A model generated the notes under the pieces. That model ran no database searches. It saw nothing but the letters and a program-made list of their open reading frames with translations, and was not told the origin of the DNA. The translations under genes were made by a program, and so were the position numbers. 64,000 nt of DNA from Porticoccaceae bacterium (GTDB lineage Bacteria > Pseudomonadota > Gammaproteobacteria > Pseudomonadales > Porticoccaceae): NCBI GenBank assembly GCA_902562425.1, contig CACETF010000009.1, forward strand, positions 50,476 through 114,475. Reading direction: 5' to 3'. How positions within the stretch are numbered: the first letter of the stretch is position 1; the number at the start of each line of letters is the position of its first letter. This document shows, one piece after another, positions 39,270-48,750 of this stretch.

Positions 39270-40913
39270 GTGGATAGAGAATCCATGAAATACGACGTGG
39301 TGGTCGTGGGGGCTGGACCCGCTGGGTTGGCATCCGCGATACGCTTAAAGCAAATAGAACCTTCACTTGCAGTATGTGTTATCGAAAAAGGTAGTGAGGT
39401 TGGCGCCCACATTTTGTCAGGAGCAGTCTTTGATACAAAAGCACTAGACGAACTGATACCCAATTGGAAGGAGCTAGGTGCACCTATAAAAAACAGGGTA
39501 ACAAAAGATCAATTTGTATTTTTTCTGACAAGGACACTTTCCTGTGTATTGCCAAATTTTATGATCCCTAAGCCTACACACAACAAGGGAAACTTTATCG
39601 TCTCCATGGGCAGTGTGTGCAGGTGGCTCGCTAATCAAGCTGAAGAACTTGAGGTAGACATCTTTACAGGGATAGCAGCCTCAGAAATTTCTTACAAACA
39701 TGATGGCTCAGTCAAAGGTATTATTACTGGAGACATGGGAGTTGATGCAAATGGTATTCAAAAACAAAGTTATGCTCAAGGAATTGAGCTCTGCGGGGAG
39801 TATACTCTCTTTGCGGAAGGATGTCGTGGAAGCCTTGGAAAGCAATTAATTGAAAAATATGAATTGGACAAGAACTCTGACCCTCAACACTACGGAATTG
39901 GCATCAAAGAAGTCTGGAAAGTTCCACCGAAGCAACACAAGCCTGGTCTGGTTATCCACGGTTTGGGATGGCCACTTACAGAGAGCAGGACTGGTGGTGG
40001 AACGTTTCTCTATCATGCAGATAATTTTGAGGTATATCTTGGTATAATTATTGACCTGAATTACTCTAATCCACACTTGAGCCCATTTGACGAACTACAA
40101 CGCTGGAAGCATCATCCTGAGATTAAGAAACACATACAAGGTGGAGAACGCATCAGTTATGGAGCCAGAGCAATCATTAAAGGTGGTCTCAATTCTCTCC
40201 CAAAAATGACTTTTCCAGGAGGTATGCTAATAGGATGTGATGCTGGCACTCTCAACAGCGTAAAAATTAAGGGAAATCACACCGCGATGAAAAGTGGTAT
40301 CTTAGCGGCTGAATGTATTGCGGAGGCTTTCAGGAGTGGTGACTCAGCGTTTGGAGAGTTGACAACGTACGAACCTGCCTTTAAATCATCATGGCTTTAT
40401 GATGAACTTTACAAGTCAAGAAATTTTTCAGGTTGGATGCACAAGTTCCCTTTACTAGTGGCCTCGGCGTTCATATGGATTGAGCAGAATGTGTTTCTTG
40501 GGAGACTGCCATTTACCTTGCGAGACCGAGTGCCAGACCATGCGTCTCTCAAGACTACTAGCGAATGCAAAAAGATTCAGTACCCAGCACCCGACAACAA
40601 GATTAGCTTTGATAAGACGTCCTCTGTGTATTTATCTAATACCAATCATGAGGAGAATCAGCCTTGTCATCTCAAACTAAAAGATAAAAACCTGCCAATA
40701 ACCCTCAATATACCGATCTATGATGAGCCGGCGCAGCGCTACTGCCCTGCTGGAGTTTATGAGGTTCTGACAGATTCCAAGGGGTCTAAATCTTTCCAGA
40801 TCAACGCCCAAAACTGCGTGCATTGCAAAACCTGCGATATTAAGGAGCCGAGTCAAAATATCGATTGGACGGTCCCAGAGGGTGCAGGTGGGCCTAACTA
40901 TTCTAGTATGTAG
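39270..40913 (+). CDS. etfD: Electron transfer flavoprotein-ubiquinone oxidoreductase
   Basis: A membrane-associated flavo-iron-sulfur enzyme moving electrons from ETF to ubiquinone. It has FAD-binding VVVGAGPAGLASAIRLKQ near the N-terminus, the quinone-binding central part, and a C-terminal 4Fe-4S site (CPAGVYEV, then NCVHCKTCDIKEP, then GGPNY). About 547 residues, normal for the family. The start is a choice between GTG codons at 39258 and 39270 and an ATG at 39285; 39270 gives MDRESMKYDVV, closest to known N-termini. Confidence 0.95.
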   Translation: MDRESMKYDVVVVGAGPAGLASAIRLKQIEPSLAVCVIEKGSEVGAHILSGAVFDTKALDELIPNWKELGAPIKNRVTKDQFVFFLTRTLSCVLPNFMIPKPTHNKGNFIVSMGSVCRWLANQAEELEVDIFTGIAASEISYKHDGSVKGIITGDMGVDANGIQKQSYAQGIELCGEYTLFAEGCRGSLGKQLIEKYELDKNSDPQHYGIGIKEVWKVPPKQHKPGLVIHGLGWPLTESRTGGGTFLYHADNFEVYLGIIIDLNYSNPHLSPFDELQRWKHHPEIKKHIQGGERISYGARAIIKGGLNSLPKMTFPGGMLIGCDAGTLNSVKIKGNHTAMKSGILAAECIAEAFRSGDSAFGELTTYEPAFKSSWLYDELYKSRNFSGWMHKFPLLVASAFIWIEQNVFLGRLPFTLRDRVPDHASLKTTSECKKIQYPAPDNKISFDKTSSVYLSNTNHEENQPCHLKLKDKNLPITLNIPIYDEPAQRYCPAGVYEVLTDSKGSKSFQINAQNCVHCKTCDIKEPSQNIDWTVPEGAGGPNYSSM

Positions 40914-40931
40914 AGGTATGGTTATTTAATG

Positions 40932-41486
40932 TTAAAATGTTCCAATATCGAAAACCTGTCCTAAACTCTTTATCGTAACTGAGGCATCGGAGGTAATGGT
41001 TGCCCAAGAGATCAGGTCGTAATACACCGGCCTGCTTACAATACCTGGCATATTATCTCTGACAATTACAAGTGGTATCGGGTTAGGTTCACCAGAAATT
41101 TTTTCCAACCAAAGTGGATTATTTCGACCGACAAGAAAATATTCCCCAGTACGTGTAGTCATTCGAACAGCTCTTTCCTCTGCGTGATTGACTAGCTCTG
41201 CTGAAATAATAAAAAAGGGGGCTATGTCCACTGAAATACGCCACTTTTCTTCCGGAGTTATGAGAAAATAATCGTCGTCGTCCCGCCGGAGTAGTGAACT
41301 AAAAAACGCAACCAAACTCTGTCTTTTTATCAGGTCCCCCTCGTGTCTCCAAACTCCCTCTCGATCGATGTTTATGTTGATATCTCCACTTAAAGGAGTA
41401 TTCCAACAATGCACTGGGGGCAAGGAAGATTTCCTGGCGGGAGATGTCAGGGAAACTTGGTCAGACAGTTTTTTTTTAAGGATCAT
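40932..41486 (-). CDS. DUF1285 family protein
   Basis: The sequence matches the family pattern PPVHCWNTPLSGDININIDREG-W-x-x-E-G, then SLLRRDDDDYFLITPEEKWRI and a beta-rich second half. The function is unknown; structures of relatives show two small beta domains. A TTG-initiated frame starts at 41537 and would overlap the TetR gene by 35 bases, while the ATG at 41486 leaves a 16-base gap. DUF1285 next to a TetR regulator and ETF genes is an order I recall from Pseudomonas. Confidence 0.8.
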   Translation of the reverse strand: MILKKKLSDQVSLTSPARKSSLPPVHCWNTPLSGDININIDREGVWRHEGDLIKRQSLVAFFSSLLRRDDDDYFLITPEEKWRISVDIAPFFIISAELVNHAEERAVRMTTRTGEYFLVGRNNPLWLEKISGEPNPIPLVIVRDNMPGIVSRPVYYDLISWATITSDASVTIKSLGQVFDIGTF

Positions 41487-41502
41487 ACTTTTATTACTAA
41501 TT

Positions 41503-42162
41503 TTATGTTGCTCCTCTATATTTATTACTGATCCCAAACGTTGAACCTAAATTAATGATAAAATTCATCAAGTGTTCCGTATCGACCTGATGGTGAGATT
41601 TGTTCAGATAAAGCTCGATTGCTCCCTGCGCAAGAGCCCAACACGCAAAATGATAATAGTCCAAGCGTACCTCATCACGGCCTTCCGGTTTAGTCTGATT
41701 TTTTTTAAAAATGCTGTTAAGAGTTGTTTGGTTTTTCTTACGGATTCTGTGTAGCTCCTCTAGCTGGGGCGCAAGATCAACACTGCCAATAAGTTCTTTT
41801 TCTAGTTTCTGTACCAAGCTATCAAACTCAGGTTCCGCAAGACGATGCTCAAAATAGGCTCTATAGGCAGCATGCGGCTGACCCTCATCAGTCCGCTTTA
41901 TACCCATGCTCAGCTTTTTGCCCAGTTCTTTCTCATGGTCAATAATTATTCGAGCCATAATTTCATTTTTTGTTACAAAATGCTTGTATATTGTGCCCTT
42001 CCCGATTTTTGAATGGTGGGCAATCTTGGATACGGTCACCGTCTCGTTACGGCTGCTCATGAGAAGAGTCCTAGTGGCATTAAGAATCTTGTTTTCTCTC
42101 GCCTTAAAAAGCTTCTTCTTATATCGAATCTGACACGTACTATTGTTATGTGCTTTTTTCAA
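41503..42162 (-). CDS. TetR-family transcriptional regulator
   Basis: A 219-residue protein whose N-terminal helix-turn-helix (about 43-66, VTVSKIAHHSKIGKGTIYKHFVTKNE) is typical of TetR. The C-terminal ligand domain is unassigned. The start is uncertain: the frame opens with TTG and the GAGGGG upstream is 13 bases away; no earlier ATG is in frame. It precedes the DUF1285 gene on the same strand and probably forms an operon with it. Confidence 0.85.
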   Translation of the reverse strand: MKKAHNNSTCQIRYKKKLFKARENKILNATRTLLMSSRNETVTVSKIAHHSKIGKGTIYKHFVTKNEIMARIIIDHEKELGKKLSMGIKRTDEGQPHAAYRAYFEHRLAEPEFDSLVQKLEKELIGSVDLAPQLEELHRIRKKNQTTLNSIFKKNQTKPEGRDEVRLDYYHFACWALAQGAIELYLNKSHHQVDTEHLMNFIINLGSTFGISNKYRGAT

Positions 42163-42202
42163 AGGTTATCATGTCCCCTCTTATTTTTCTCACCCACCAA
42201 TG

Positions 42203-42820
42203 TTAACTCCGAAGTTCCCTGTTGCTCGCTCTAAGAAACTCTGTTTTTAGCTCAGCATATGTCTTTGCTGTTGGGAATTGTGGAAAATCTGTTTTTACAT
42301 TATCTGGAGCGCTGAACAAAATACCAGCGTCGGCCTCATTTAACATTGAGATGTCATTATATGAGTCTCCAGCTGCAATTGTTCTGAAGTATAAGCTCTT
42401 AAAGGCAAGTACAGCATGACGCTTGTGATCTGCTTGACGCAGTTTGTAGTCAGCGATTATGCCAAATTTATCCGCGATCAAGGTATGACAGAGCAAAGTC
42501 GGGAACCCTAGTTTCTTCATTAAAGGCTGCGCGAACTCGTAAAAAGTATCCGACAATATGACCAACTGAAAACGTTCCCGTAACCAATCGACGAAGTCAC
42601 CTGCCCCCTCCAATGGCTCAAGTGTCTCAATTACCTCCTTTATTTGCGATAAAGTTAGATTGTGCTCACTCAACAAATTTAAGCGGTACCGCATAAGAAC
42701 ATCATAATCTTTGACATCCCGCGTGGTTTTGGAAAACTCTTTTATTCCAGTTTTACTTGCAAAAGCGATCCATATCTCTGGAATCAGCACTCCCTCCAAG
42801 TCTAAACAGGCAATCTCCAC
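42203..42820 (-). CDS. thrH: ThrH, HAD-family phosphoserine phosphatase / phosphoserine:homoserine phosphotransferase
   Basis: The 205-residue HAD phosphatase has the nucleophile motif CLDLEGVLIPE (D7, E9, with a DLEG in place of the usual DxDG), motif II LSDTFYEF and motif IV GDSYNDISM. The DLEG form and length match ThrH of P. aeruginosa, which dephosphorylates phosphoserine and can transfer the phosphate to homoserine, linking serine and threonine synthesis. The start is a GTG with GGAG nine bases upstream. Confidence 0.88.
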   Translation of the reverse strand: MEIACLDLEGVLIPEIWIAFASKTGIKEFSKTTRDVKDYDVLMRYRLNLLSEHNLTLSQIKEVIETLEPLEGAGDFVDWLRERFQLVILSDTFYEFAQPLMKKLGFPTLLCHTLIADKFGIIADYKLRQADHKRHAVLAFKSLYFRTIAAGDSYNDISMLNEADAGILFSAPDNVKTDFPQFPTAKTYAELKTEFLRASNRELRS

Positions 42821-42965
42821 TTAAATATGCTCCACTATGACAATCAAAAGTTCTAGTAAATTTTTCGTTTACTCCGCAAATAGCCCTCGTAACTATTATT
42901 GAACAATATCTAACTACAGAGTTTTTAATCTAATACTCATCGAAAGATTATATACAGTAATGATA

Positions 42966-42995
42966 GCCACCCTTTCATAAAAAAAGTAGGGTGGC
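42966..42995 (-). terminator. Hairpin after the 5'-nucleotidase gene
   Basis: Perfect GC-rich 8-bp arms GCCACCCT / AGGGTGGC with a 14-base loop begin 6 bases beyond the stop codon. The classical T-run after the stem is missing, though the loop contains seven T on the minus strand. Confidence 0.5.
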
Positions 42996-43000
42996 ATTAA

Positions 43001-43897
43001 TTAATTTTCGTTCGTGACTCCGTGAGGAACATGCCCTGCAGATAAATATCTACTTGCTGGAACGCAGTTGATTTTTTGATCATCAAAAAACACATCTGCT
43101 CCGAACGACCTTAAAAACTCAATTTTGTCTAAGCCACCCAAAAACAAGCTCTCATCAATCCGTATATTCCATTCGCGCAGCGTTAATATAACTCGCTCAT
43201 GTGATGGCGCAGATCGTGCCGTTACAAGCGCTGTTCTTATCGGACAATCCTCGGACTCAAATTGAGATTGCAAGTGATGTAGTGCCTCTAAAAAACTCTT
43301 AAATGGCCCAGGATCCATCGGAAGATGGGCGGTTCGCGCCTCATTTTCGGTAAAAGCCTCCAGACCATGTTCTTTAAATATTCGCTCTGAGGCGTCTGAA
43401 AAAAGCACTGCATCTCCATCAAAAGCAAAGCGAAGCTGATCTGACTCATTACGTGATTTGACCGATGGCAGGAGAGTAGCAGCGGCGATGCCACTGTTCA
43501 GAGCGTTTCTTACATCCTCATGATTTGTCGACAAAAAAAGATGACAAGCAAATGCCTTTACATACCGATAAGGAGAATTGCCGCCTGAAAAAGCCGCTCT
43601 TGATATCTTTAATCCATAATGGGCTATGGAGTTAAAAACTCGTAGTCCCGTATCAGCAGAATTGCGTGACAAAAGGATGATTTCTACTTGTGGTTTACCG
43701 ACTAATCTCTCGTTCAGACGCAGCAATTTATTTACCAGGGGGAACGCGTCCCCGGGAGCTAAAACGACCTGCTCGTTTTGTCGTTGGTATTCCGCAAAAC
43801 CATCTACGCCTTCCCTTTCAAATATTTCATGGCTATCGCGCATGTCAAAAAGTGCGGTAGAGGAGATTGCTATGACAAGGTTAGAATCGTCGGACAT
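43001..43897 (-). CDS. Cytosolic 5'-nucleotidase family protein
   Basis: The 298-residue protein belongs to the family of cytosolic 5'-nucleotidases related to eukaryotic cN-I. It shows VIAISSTALFDM (the nucleophile region with S-T-A-L-F-D), the segment ALFD…EGVDGFAEYQ, FDGDAVLFSDASE and LVTARSAPSHERV with a terminal VFFDDQK. It presumably dephosphorylates nucleoside monophosphates. The ATG at 43897 is preferred over a TTG at 43909. It lies 16 bases after the AGCS symporter gene on the same strand. Confidence 0.8.
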   Translation of the reverse strand: MSDDSNLVIAISSTALFDMRDSHEIFEREGVDGFAEYQRQNEQVVLAPGDAFPLVNKLLRLNERLVGKPQVEIILLSRNSADTGLRVFNSIAHYGLKISRAAFSGGNSPYRYVKAFACHLFLSTNHEDVRNALNSGIAAATLLPSVKSRNESDQLRFAFDGDAVLFSDASERIFKEHGLEAFTENEARTAHLPMDPGPFKSFLEALHHLQSQFESEDCPIRTALVTARSAPSHERVILTLREWNIRIDESLFLGGLDKIEFLRSFGADVFFDDQKINCVPASRYLSAGHVPHGVTNEN

Positions 43898-43912
43898 ATA
43901 TAGCAGCAACCC

Positions 43913-45274
43913 TCACACTGACTTCTCCGACTTTTTTACTGCTGTTTCGAATTCTTCTCTTCCGTACTCTTTAGTAAGATTAAATACCACTGGTGAAAGC
44001 AAAATTAGTGCAATAAGATTCGGAAAAGCCATCAATCCGTTCAGAAGATCCGAAATTTTCCAAACCATACCGAGGCTTAACTGAGTACCTAAAAAAACAC
44101 CAATAACCCAGAGCACCCGGAAGGGAACAATAACCTTGGGCCCCATGAGAAATTCTGCACAGCGCTCTCCGTAGTAACTCCAGCCAAGCATTGAGGTAAA
44201 GGCAAAGAGCACTATACATATCGTGAGTAGAGATTCGCCAAAAGGTAAATTTGCATTAAAAGCCATCAAGGTCATAGCCGCTCCAGCGGCCCCACCCTTC
44301 CACACACCACTCACCACTAGCACTAATCCTGTCATAGTGCAAACTATCAATGTGTCTATAAATGTACCGAGCATTGCAATGTTACCCTGCTTCACTGGAT
44401 TATCTGTTTCCGCTGCAGCATGTGCAATTGGAGCTGAACCGAGACCAGCTTCATTTGAAAATATACCTCTTGCCACACCCATCCTCAAGGCTAATATAAG
44501 TGTTGATCCAGCAAAACCGCCGCCAGCGGCAACTCCATTAAATGCACTATCAACTATTAAAATAAAAGCTCCCGGTATTTCCGAAAAATTCATCAGCAAA
44601 ATGAGTGTGGTACAACTCAAATACAACACAGCCATAAGTGGCACCAGTCGTCCGGCTACTTCAGCTATTCGTTTTAATCCCCCTAGCAAAACTAAAGCAA
44701 CCAAGGATGACATTATCACTCCACTTATAGTGGTTGGTATGGAATAAGTCGACATCAACGCTTGAGATACCGTATTTGATTGTACTGTATTGGCCAGACC
44801 AAAGCCTGCAAAGGCTCCAAAAATAGCAAACAGAATACCCAAGAATTGCCATTTTGCGCTCAATCCGTTTTTTATATAGTACATCGGACCTCCAACCCTT
44901 TTACCGGTTGGATCCGTTTCACGAAACCGTACAGCTAAGACTGCCTCTGCATATTTCGTGGCAATTCCGAGCACAGCAGCACACCACATCCAAAATAAAG
45001 CACCAGGACCGCCAATACCCACCGCAGTGGCCACTCCGGCAATATTGCCGGTGCCAATGGTCGAGGAAAGTGCTGTCATGAGAGCATTGAAAGGACTAAT
45101 CTCGCCCTCTCCATCTCCAACTCTGCCGCGAATCAATAATCTGAACGCGTGTGGAATACGGGTGAGCGAGACCCCTTTGAGACCTATGGTTAAATACAAC
45201 CCAGTGCCTAGAATGAGCCCCAGCATCAATGGGCCCCAAATAATTGCGTTTAGGCTATCTATTAATGATTCCAT
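43913..45274 (-). CDS. Sodium:alanine (AGCS) amino-acid symporter
   Basis: A 453-residue integral membrane protein with about ten hydrophobic segments. The AGCS signature is present as SSTIGTGNIAGVATAVGIGGPGALFWMW near residues 69-96, together with GMARGIFSNEAGLGSAP-type segment (RMGVARGIFSNEAGLGSAP). Members import alanine or glycine with sodium, which fits a marine habitat. No glycine riboswitch is visible upstream. Confidence 0.93.
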   Translation of the reverse strand: MESLIDSLNAIIWGPLMLGLILGTGLYLTIGLKGVSLTRIPHAFRLLIRGRVGDGEGEISPFNALMTALSSTIGTGNIAGVATAVGIGGPGALFWMWCAAVLGIATKYAEAVLAVRFRETDPTGKRVGGPMYYIKNGLSAKWQFLGILFAIFGAFAGFGLANTVQSNTVSQALMSTYSIPTTISGVIMSSLVALVLLGGLKRIAEVAGRLVPLMAVLYLSCTTLILLMNFSEIPGAFILIVDSAFNGVAAGGGFAGSTLILALRMGVARGIFSNEAGLGSAPIAHAAAETDNPVKQGNIAMLGTFIDTLIVCTMTGLVLVVSGVWKGGAAGAAMTLMAFNANLPFGESLLTICIVLFAFTSMLGWSYYGERCAEFLMGPKVIVPFRVLWVIGVFLGTQLSLGMVWKISDLLNGLMAFPNLIALILLSPVVFNLTKEYGREEFETAVKKSEKSV

Positions 45275-45371
45275 GGGAAAAGGCCCGTTGCTTATATGTT
45301 AGATTCGGAAAGCCAGGATAATATAACTGACAAGCGAAGCATCATATTAGAATACTCGAGTATAAAGTTTT

Positions 45372-45701
45372 CTATACTGCCTTGAAAGTACCCTTTGGCA
45401 GTACTGCATGCACCGCAGACTTTTGGAATTTTAGCTGTAAATTATCAGCAACGTCTAGCACGATATAGTCACCATCGAGCTTTGAAATTTTTCCTAACAA
45501 GCCGCTTGTCATCAAAACCTCATCACCTTTAGCAAGCCGTAAAATAAGATCGTTATGAGCCTTCTGGCGTTTTCTTTGCGGCCTTATGATCATAAAGTAC
45601 ATGAGACCGAATAAGCCTGCAAACAAAAGAAGTTGGAACATCAAGTTAGGTTCTCCTGCGGAACCAGCCGCCTGCGCATTTACATCTTCAACAAACAACA
45701 T
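45372..45701 (-). CDS. yajC: Preprotein translocase accessory subunit YajC
   Basis: The 109-residue protein has one membrane helix (about 22-40) followed by the typical IIRPQRKRQK and a cytoplasmic domain with GDEVLMTSGLLGKI. It associates with SecDF-YidC. It stands alone here; tgt and secDF, its usual neighbours, are absent. GGAG lies upstream of the ATG. Confidence 0.94.
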   Translation of the reverse strand: MLFVEDVNAQAAGSAGEPNLMFQLLLFAGLFGLMYFMIIRPQRKRQKAHNDLILRLAKGDEVLMTSGLLGKISKLDGDYIVLDVADNLQLKFQKSAVHAVLPKGTFKAV

Positions 45702-45767
45702 AAAACACTCCTAAAAGATACCGTAAAAAAAAGTAAAAACTCTAAATCCATGCTTAGACACTCTAAG

Positions 45768-46235
45768 CTAATCATCCAAAATCAATTGCAAACTATCCTT
45801 ATGATGTGTCTTAGTTTTAACATTTTTCATAATGTGCTTAATCCTACCGTTAATGTCGATTAAGTAGGTATATCTCAGTATACCCATGTATTCCTTGCCC
45901 ATGAATTTTTTAAGCCCCCATGCCCCGTACCTCTCCGCAACGGCATGGTCAGAATCAGAAAGCAAGATGAAGTTCAGGGCCTCTTTGTCAACGAACTTTT
46001 TTAACTTATCAGGCGTGTCTGGACTGACTGCAAGGACCTTAACGCCATTTCGCTCAAATTGATCTATCGAATCTCTGATTCCACATGCCTGTGTAGTACA
46101 CCCTGGGGTCATGGCCTTGGGGTAAAAATACAGTAGAACCGAATTCTGCCCACGGAAACTGTTCAAAGAAATTAATTCAGAATCTTGATTGGGAAGGGAG
46201 AAATTAGGTGCTTCAGAGCCGATTTCTAGTTGCAT
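45768..46235 (-). CDS. bcp: Peroxiredoxin Bcp/PrxQ
   Basis: A 155-residue thiol peroxidase that reduces hydrogen peroxide and organic hydroperoxides with thioredoxin. The peroxidatic C46 is in TPGCTTQAC, with the resolving C51 five residues later as in the PrxQ/Bcp subgroup. The FRGQNSVLLYFYPKA lead is intact. Its reductant would be the thioredoxin system, to which the nearby TrxB belongs. Confidence 0.94.
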   Translation of the reverse strand: MQLEIGSEAPNFSLPNQDSELISLNSFRGQNSVLLYFYPKAMTPGCTTQACGIRDSIDQFERNGVKVLAVSPDTPDKLKKFVDKEALNFILLSDSDHAVAERYGAWGLKKFMGKEYMGILRYTYLIDINGRIKHIMKNVKTKTHHKDSLQLILDD

Positions 46236-46315
46236 TTTTGATAGACCTCGCGTTTTGTATTTTGATTGTAACCACCAAAGTTAGTTCCGATTCCGACATT
46301 TCAAAGCCAGAGCGA

Positions 46316-47296
46316 TTACGCAAATAAATGCGCAACAGCGTCTCGCTCCTCAATTAACTCTGTCTCAGTCGCGGCCATTTTCTGTCTAGAGAACATATTG
46401 ATTTCTAAATTTTTAACAATGTTCCAGTCTCCATCCGCGCAAGTACATGGAAATGAGTAAACTAATCCCTTTTCAATTCCATAGCTGCCATCACTAACCA
46501 CACCCATGCTAACCCAATCACCATCTTTTGAGCCATGTAACCAGCTTTGCATGTGCATTATGGCCGCATTCGATGCAGAGGCAGCACTAGAAGCTCCACG
46601 AGCCTTTATAATACTTGCTCCCCTCTGTTGTACTGACGGGATCATTTGATTTACATACCATTCGTTATCAATGAGAGGTAGCGCTGGAGTACCCCCTACC
46701 AAACAGTGATGTAAATCAGGGTACTGCGTAGACGAGTGGTTACCCCAAATAATGACACGCTTAATTTGAGCTATTGGACGATCAATCCTCTGGGCTAGTT
46801 GAGTCAAACTCCTATTGTGATCTAACCGCGTCATCGCAGTAATCTGCTTTTGATTTATAGATGGAGCATTTTTTGCCACAATTAAGGCATTAGTATTGGC
46901 GGGATTTCCGACCACCAAGATTTTAATTTTCCTGGCTGCTACTGCATTTATTGCCTTGCCCTGTGACGAAAATATATTGGCATTGGCTTCCAAAAGGTCT
47001 TTACGTTCCATCCCCTTACCACGTGGCCTCGCACCAACCAACAGTGCGATATCGCTATCCTTGAAGGCAATTTCAACATTATCCGTACATATAATATCTT
47101 TTAACAGGGGGAACGCGGAGTCCTCTAACTCCATCTTCACTCCAAGCAATGCTCCAAGCGCTGGCTTAATCTCAAGTAGCTTCAGAATGATCGGCTGATC
47201 TGGACCCAACATTTCACCTGAAGCAATCCGAAAGATCAGTGAATAACTTATTTGACCAGCTGCCCCGGTAACTGTGACACAAACAGGTTTTTTCAA
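46316..47296 (-). CDS. mdh: NAD-dependent malate dehydrogenase
   Basis: The 326-residue enzyme oxidises malate to oxaloacetate. It has the Rossmann motif TGAAGQI at 10-16 with [13 protein letters not shown], the catalytic arginine loop ([14 protein letters not shown]), MTRLDHNRS and the catalytic histidine in [12 protein letters not shown]. This pattern is of the cytosolic-type family, not the E. coli 312-residue type. The start codon is TTG. It would finish the TCA and glyoxylate cycles. Confidence 0.95.
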   Translation of the reverse strand: MKKPVCVTVTGAAGQISYSLIFRIASGEMLGPDQPIILKLLEIKPALGALLGVKMELEDSAFPLLKDIICTDNVEIAFKDSDIALLVGARPRGKGMERKDLLEANANIFSSQGKAINAVAARKIKILVVGNPANTNALIVAKNAPSINQKQITAMTRLDHNRSLTQLAQRIDRPIAQIKRVIIWGNHSSTQYPDLHHCLVGGTPALPLIDNEWYVNQMIPSVQQRGASIIKARGASSAASASNAAIMHMQSWLHGSKDGDWVSMGVVSDGSYGIEKGLVYSFPCTCADGDWNIVKNLEINMFSRQKMAATETELIEERDAVAHLFA

Positions 47297-47398
47297 TTTT
47301 ACTCTTCCCTTAATTCTCAGTGGAGTTAGTATATGACTGATTTAAGATTTTGCCCAGCCAATTAAAAACTCTTTGTGGTTGCTGATCAAAAGTAAAGA

Positions 47399-48037
47399 CT
47401 ACAGATCACTTTTAGATAAATGCAAATTATCTCTATATGCTTGTTCAAGACTATCATACAGATCGTCGTTAAATGTATGCGAATCGATGTCCATCTTCTG
47501 GATGATATTTATAAGATGCTCGTTATCTTCGAGTTGTCCCCATTTTTTAATATAAGAGCCATCCTTATAACCATGGTTTTGGCGAAAAAAGTTTAAAACA
47601 TTTTTACCTACATAACCTAGGTAAAGATCTTCAAAACTCATATTAATTCCGCGCATCAAGGTTGCGAATTTTGCTACATCAAAGTCCTTCGTTTCCAGCG
47701 TGTGGCAGGCAAAGATCTCAAGGTTCTGACAAAAATTGTTAGCATCCAAACAAACATTTTGTTCTTGGGTCAAACAAGCAGTTATCATTTCTGCGTTAGA
47801 GTTTTTGACTAGGAGCACACTGAGCCCAAAGTGCCAGATATCGATCAGTTCAAGCAACATTTGATCCCGATTAGACCTTTGCTTTTTCCACCACTTCCAT
47901 CCATGATGATCCAGTAACTCTGCACACTCTATCCATATTGCCCGATACCATGGGAAACTTTGATCGCGCCATTTTGGATGTATTTTAGCGTTCATCGCCT
48001 CCTGCATAGCTAACATAATCGTGACTTTTTGCCGCAT
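47399..48037 (-). CDS. Dimeric all-alpha dUTPase/dCTPase-like protein
   Basis: The 212-residue, all-helical protein has the metal-binding helices of the dimeric dUTPase family: ECAELLDHHGWKWWKK and, further on, LLELIDIWHFGLS. Such enzymes hydrolyse dUTP and dUDP to dUMP. They differ from the trimeric Dut of E. coli. The ATG has GAGG six bases upstream. It is followed on the minus strand by mdh and preceded by the MBL-fold gene. Confidence 0.82.
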   Translation of the reverse strand: MRQKVTIMLAMQEAMNAKIHPKWRDQSFPWYRAIWIECAELLDHHGWKWWKKQRSNRDQMLLELIDIWHFGLSVLLVKNSNAEMITACLTQEQNVCLDANNFCQNLEIFACHTLETKDFDVAKFATLMRGINMSFEDLYLGYVGKNVLNFFRQNHGYKDGSYIKKWGQLEDNEHLINIIQKMDIDSHTFNDDLYDSLEQAYRDNLHLSKSDL

Positions 48038-48064
48038 TTTTAACCTCAGGTATTTATATACACA

Positions 48065-48718
48065 CTATACTCTCACAAAATTATTATAGTTTTTTTCAAT
48101 CCCGATTCGTGTGCTAGGTCCGTGGCCCGTTATAACCAAAGCGGAATCATCAAGACTATAGATCCGCTCTTTGATCGACTTAGTAATAACATTTATATCA
48201 CCCCCCGGAAGATCCGTTCTACCAATGCTACCTTGAAATAAGGTATCTCCCGCCACAAGTGTCTGATATTGCTCGAACCAAAAACTCATTGATCCAGGGC
48301 TGTGTCCTGGAGTATGTATAGCAACACCTCCACAACACAACAAGTCATCGTCATCATTTAAAAAATGATCTGGCTCCGGCACCGGAACATAAGCCACTGA
48401 CATCATTGCACATTGTTGCTCTAACATATCCCATAAAAATTTGTCTTGTCGGTGTAAAAAAATAGGTGCACCAGTCGCTAGTTTAATTTTACCCGCTGCT
48501 AAAATATGATCTAGATGCGCATGAGTGTGAATTATTCCAACCACTGACAATTTCAACTCAATGAGTGTAGCGAGTATCAGCTCTGGATTTCCACCTGGAT
48601 CAATTACCAAAGCCCTTTTTGTGAGTGAATCACCAATAATTGAACAGTTACACTGGAAGGGACCTACGGGAAAGGATCTTATAATAAAAGGTGACTTAGG
48701 ATTTATTTCTTCGACCAT
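48065..48718 (-). CDS. Metallo-beta-lactamase-fold hydrolase, YcbL/glyoxalase II-like
   Basis: A 217-residue MBL-fold protein with the metal motif THAHLDH (H66, H68, D70, H71), HTPGHSPGSM, GDTLFQGSIGRTD and a final GHGPSTRIG. The short length and the GRTD segment match the YcbL type of glyoxalase II-like enzymes. The precise substrate is not known. Confidence 0.85.
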   Translation of the reverse strand: MVEEINPKSPFIIRSFPVGPFQCNCSIIGDSLTKRALVIDPGGNPELILATLIELKLSVVGIIHTHAHLDHILAAGKIKLATGAPIFLHRQDKFLWDMLEQQCAMMSVAYVPVPEPDHFLNDDDDLLCCGGVAIHTPGHSPGSMSFWFEQYQTLVAGDTLFQGSIGRTDLPGGDINVITKSIKERIYSLDDSALVITGHGPSTRIGIEKNYNNFVRV

Positions 48719-48750
48719 TCATACTTCCTACTATACAGATTTAATACATC

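Noticed and set aside
45275..45371. Glycine riboswitch upstream of the AGCS symporter
   Set aside because: None of the conserved riboswitch segments is visible.
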